DNA from: Enterococcus crotali
Lineage (GTDB): Bacteria > Bacillota > Bacilli > Lactobacillales > Enterococcaceae
DNA length: 64,000 nt
Direction: 5' to 3'
Assembly: GCF_000633635.1 (NCBI RefSeq)
Contig: NZ_AYPQ01000001.1
Span: 62,424-126,423, forward strand
The position numbers and the translations under genes are program-made. The notes under the pieces were generated by a model, which was not told the origin of the DNA, made no database searches, and worked only from the letters and a program-made list of their open reading frames with translations. Within the stretch, counting starts at the first letter, position 1. Each line of letters opens with the position of its first letter. Shown here in pieces: positions 63,497 through 64,000 of the stretch.

Positions 63497-64000
63497 ATGG
63501 TTAAAAAGAAGCGCCAAAAAAACAAGAAAAGAGTCAAAATAAAGAAGAAAGTTATTTTTCTTTATTTAAAGGATCTATTAATTGCTTGTGGGATCGTTTT
63601 ATTTTTATTGATGATGGTCAGTAGTTTCTATTTTAAGGGGATAAAAGTTGAAGGTTATGGAATGATGCCTACTTTACGTGATAAGGATATTGTGTTAGCG
63701 AAAAAAACAAAAGAGATTAATCGCTTTGATCTCGTTGTTCTTAAAATCGGAAATAAGCAGCAAGTACGACGAGTGATTGGGCTAGCTGATGAACTTGTTC
63801 AATATAAGGATGACGTACTACTTATTGATGGCGCGCCCGTCGACGAAAAATTCATTATGGATGAAATCAATGAAAGTCAGCATAGTGGTCGATCGTTTAC
63901 AGAAGACTTTTCAAGTGGTGGTGTTAGTGGGTTAAGCCGTATTCCAAAAGGCTATTATCTAGTTTTAGGAGACAATCGACCGTATGCGACAGATAGTCGC
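63497..64000 (+). CDS. Signal peptidase I-like protein lacking catalytic residues, 3' end outside window
   Basis: 168 residues visible, frame open at the window end. Basic N-terminus (MVKKKRQKNKKRVKIKKK), one membrane helix (LLIACGIVLFLLMMVSSFYF), then the signal peptidase I fold: box B reads VEGYGMMPTL where active enzymes have Ser in GxSMxPTL; box D reads VRRVIGLADE where the general-base Lys (KRVIGLPGD) should be, here Arg; box E LVLGDNRPYATDSR is normal. Loss of both Ser and Lys suggests an inactive, scaffold-type protein, as for SipA of streptococcal pilus loci. Alternatively it may cleave by another arrangement, which is less likely. Confidence 0.85.
   Translation, partial: MVKKKRQKNKKRVKIKKKVIFLYLKDLLIACGIVLFLLMMVSSFYFKGIKVEGYGMMPTLRDKDIVLAKKTKEINRFDLVVLKIGNKQQVRRVIGLADELVQYKDDVLLIDGAPVDEKFIMDEINESQHSGRSFTEDFSSGGVSGLSRIPKGYYLVLGDNRPYATDSR

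Overview
The window is 64 kb of low-GC Firmicute chromosome, most likely an Enterococcus of the E. faecalis / E. moraviensis type. This rests on gene content and order, not on a database search: spx-mecA-coiA-pepF-spxH, CYTH-relQ-nadK-rluD-mgtE, potABCD behind an XRE/cupin regulator, OpuA with BusR, ABC-F/rex/CPBP/groESL with CIRCE, and a WxL surface-protein cluster. The species cannot be fixed from the sequence alone.

Layout. 1-1.7 kb: end of an ABC exporter. 1.7-12.9 kb: trpS, Spx and the Clp adaptors MecA and SpxH, CoiA, PepF, then a stress/cofactor operon (RelQ, NAD kinase, pseudouridine synthase, MgtE). 13.1-14.5 kb: a TetR gene between two mirror-image operators, followed by remains of an ABC transporter. 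14.6-29.2 kb: housekeeping genes (cutC, rlmA, trmL behind a structured leader, recD2, a Cys/Met-metabolism PLP enzyme, a lipid kinase, queT behind a possible preQ1 riboswitch, a FemABX transferase, a pantothenate/CoA block). 29.3-33.9 kb: spermidine/putrescine transporter and its regulator. 34.2-37.7 kb: acetyltransferase, small ORF, secreted peptidoglycan hydrolase, YcxB-like protein. 37.9-43.6 kb: osmotic-stress block with OpuA and its c-di-AMP-responsive repressor BusR; a widely spaced operator and three 122-bp tandem repeats lie upstream of opuA. 43.7-49.7 kb: ABC-F, rex, CPBP protease, groESL. 49.9-52.2 kb: HEPN-domain protein and TraX-like membrane protein.

The most interesting part is 52.5-64 kb. 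A lone tyrosine recombinase is enclosed by two identical 30-bp sites in inverted orientation. Each site has 11-bp arms around a 7-bp spacer, the architecture of a tyrosine-recombinase core site. This 1.7-kb segment looks like a self-encoded DNA inversion switch. It sits directly before an OmpR-like regulator with a degenerate receiver domain and a WxL cluster: a parallel-beta adhesin-like protein, a large WxL protein, an LPxTG protein, two small WxL proteins, a DUF916/DUF3324 protein, a membrane protein, and a signal-peptidase-like protein whose catalytic Ser and Lys are replaced. Inversion could phase-vary the surface locus; that is an inference.

Caution on quality: seven genes (rluD-type, tetR, cutC, coaB, HEPN, traX, recombinase) each carry what looks like a single missing base, usually in a short homopolymer, and each is restored by adding one base. 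An araC gene also has a TGG-to-TAG-like stop. So many clustered one-base deletions, including in the normally important coaB, suggest sequencing or assembly error at least as much as real gene decay.
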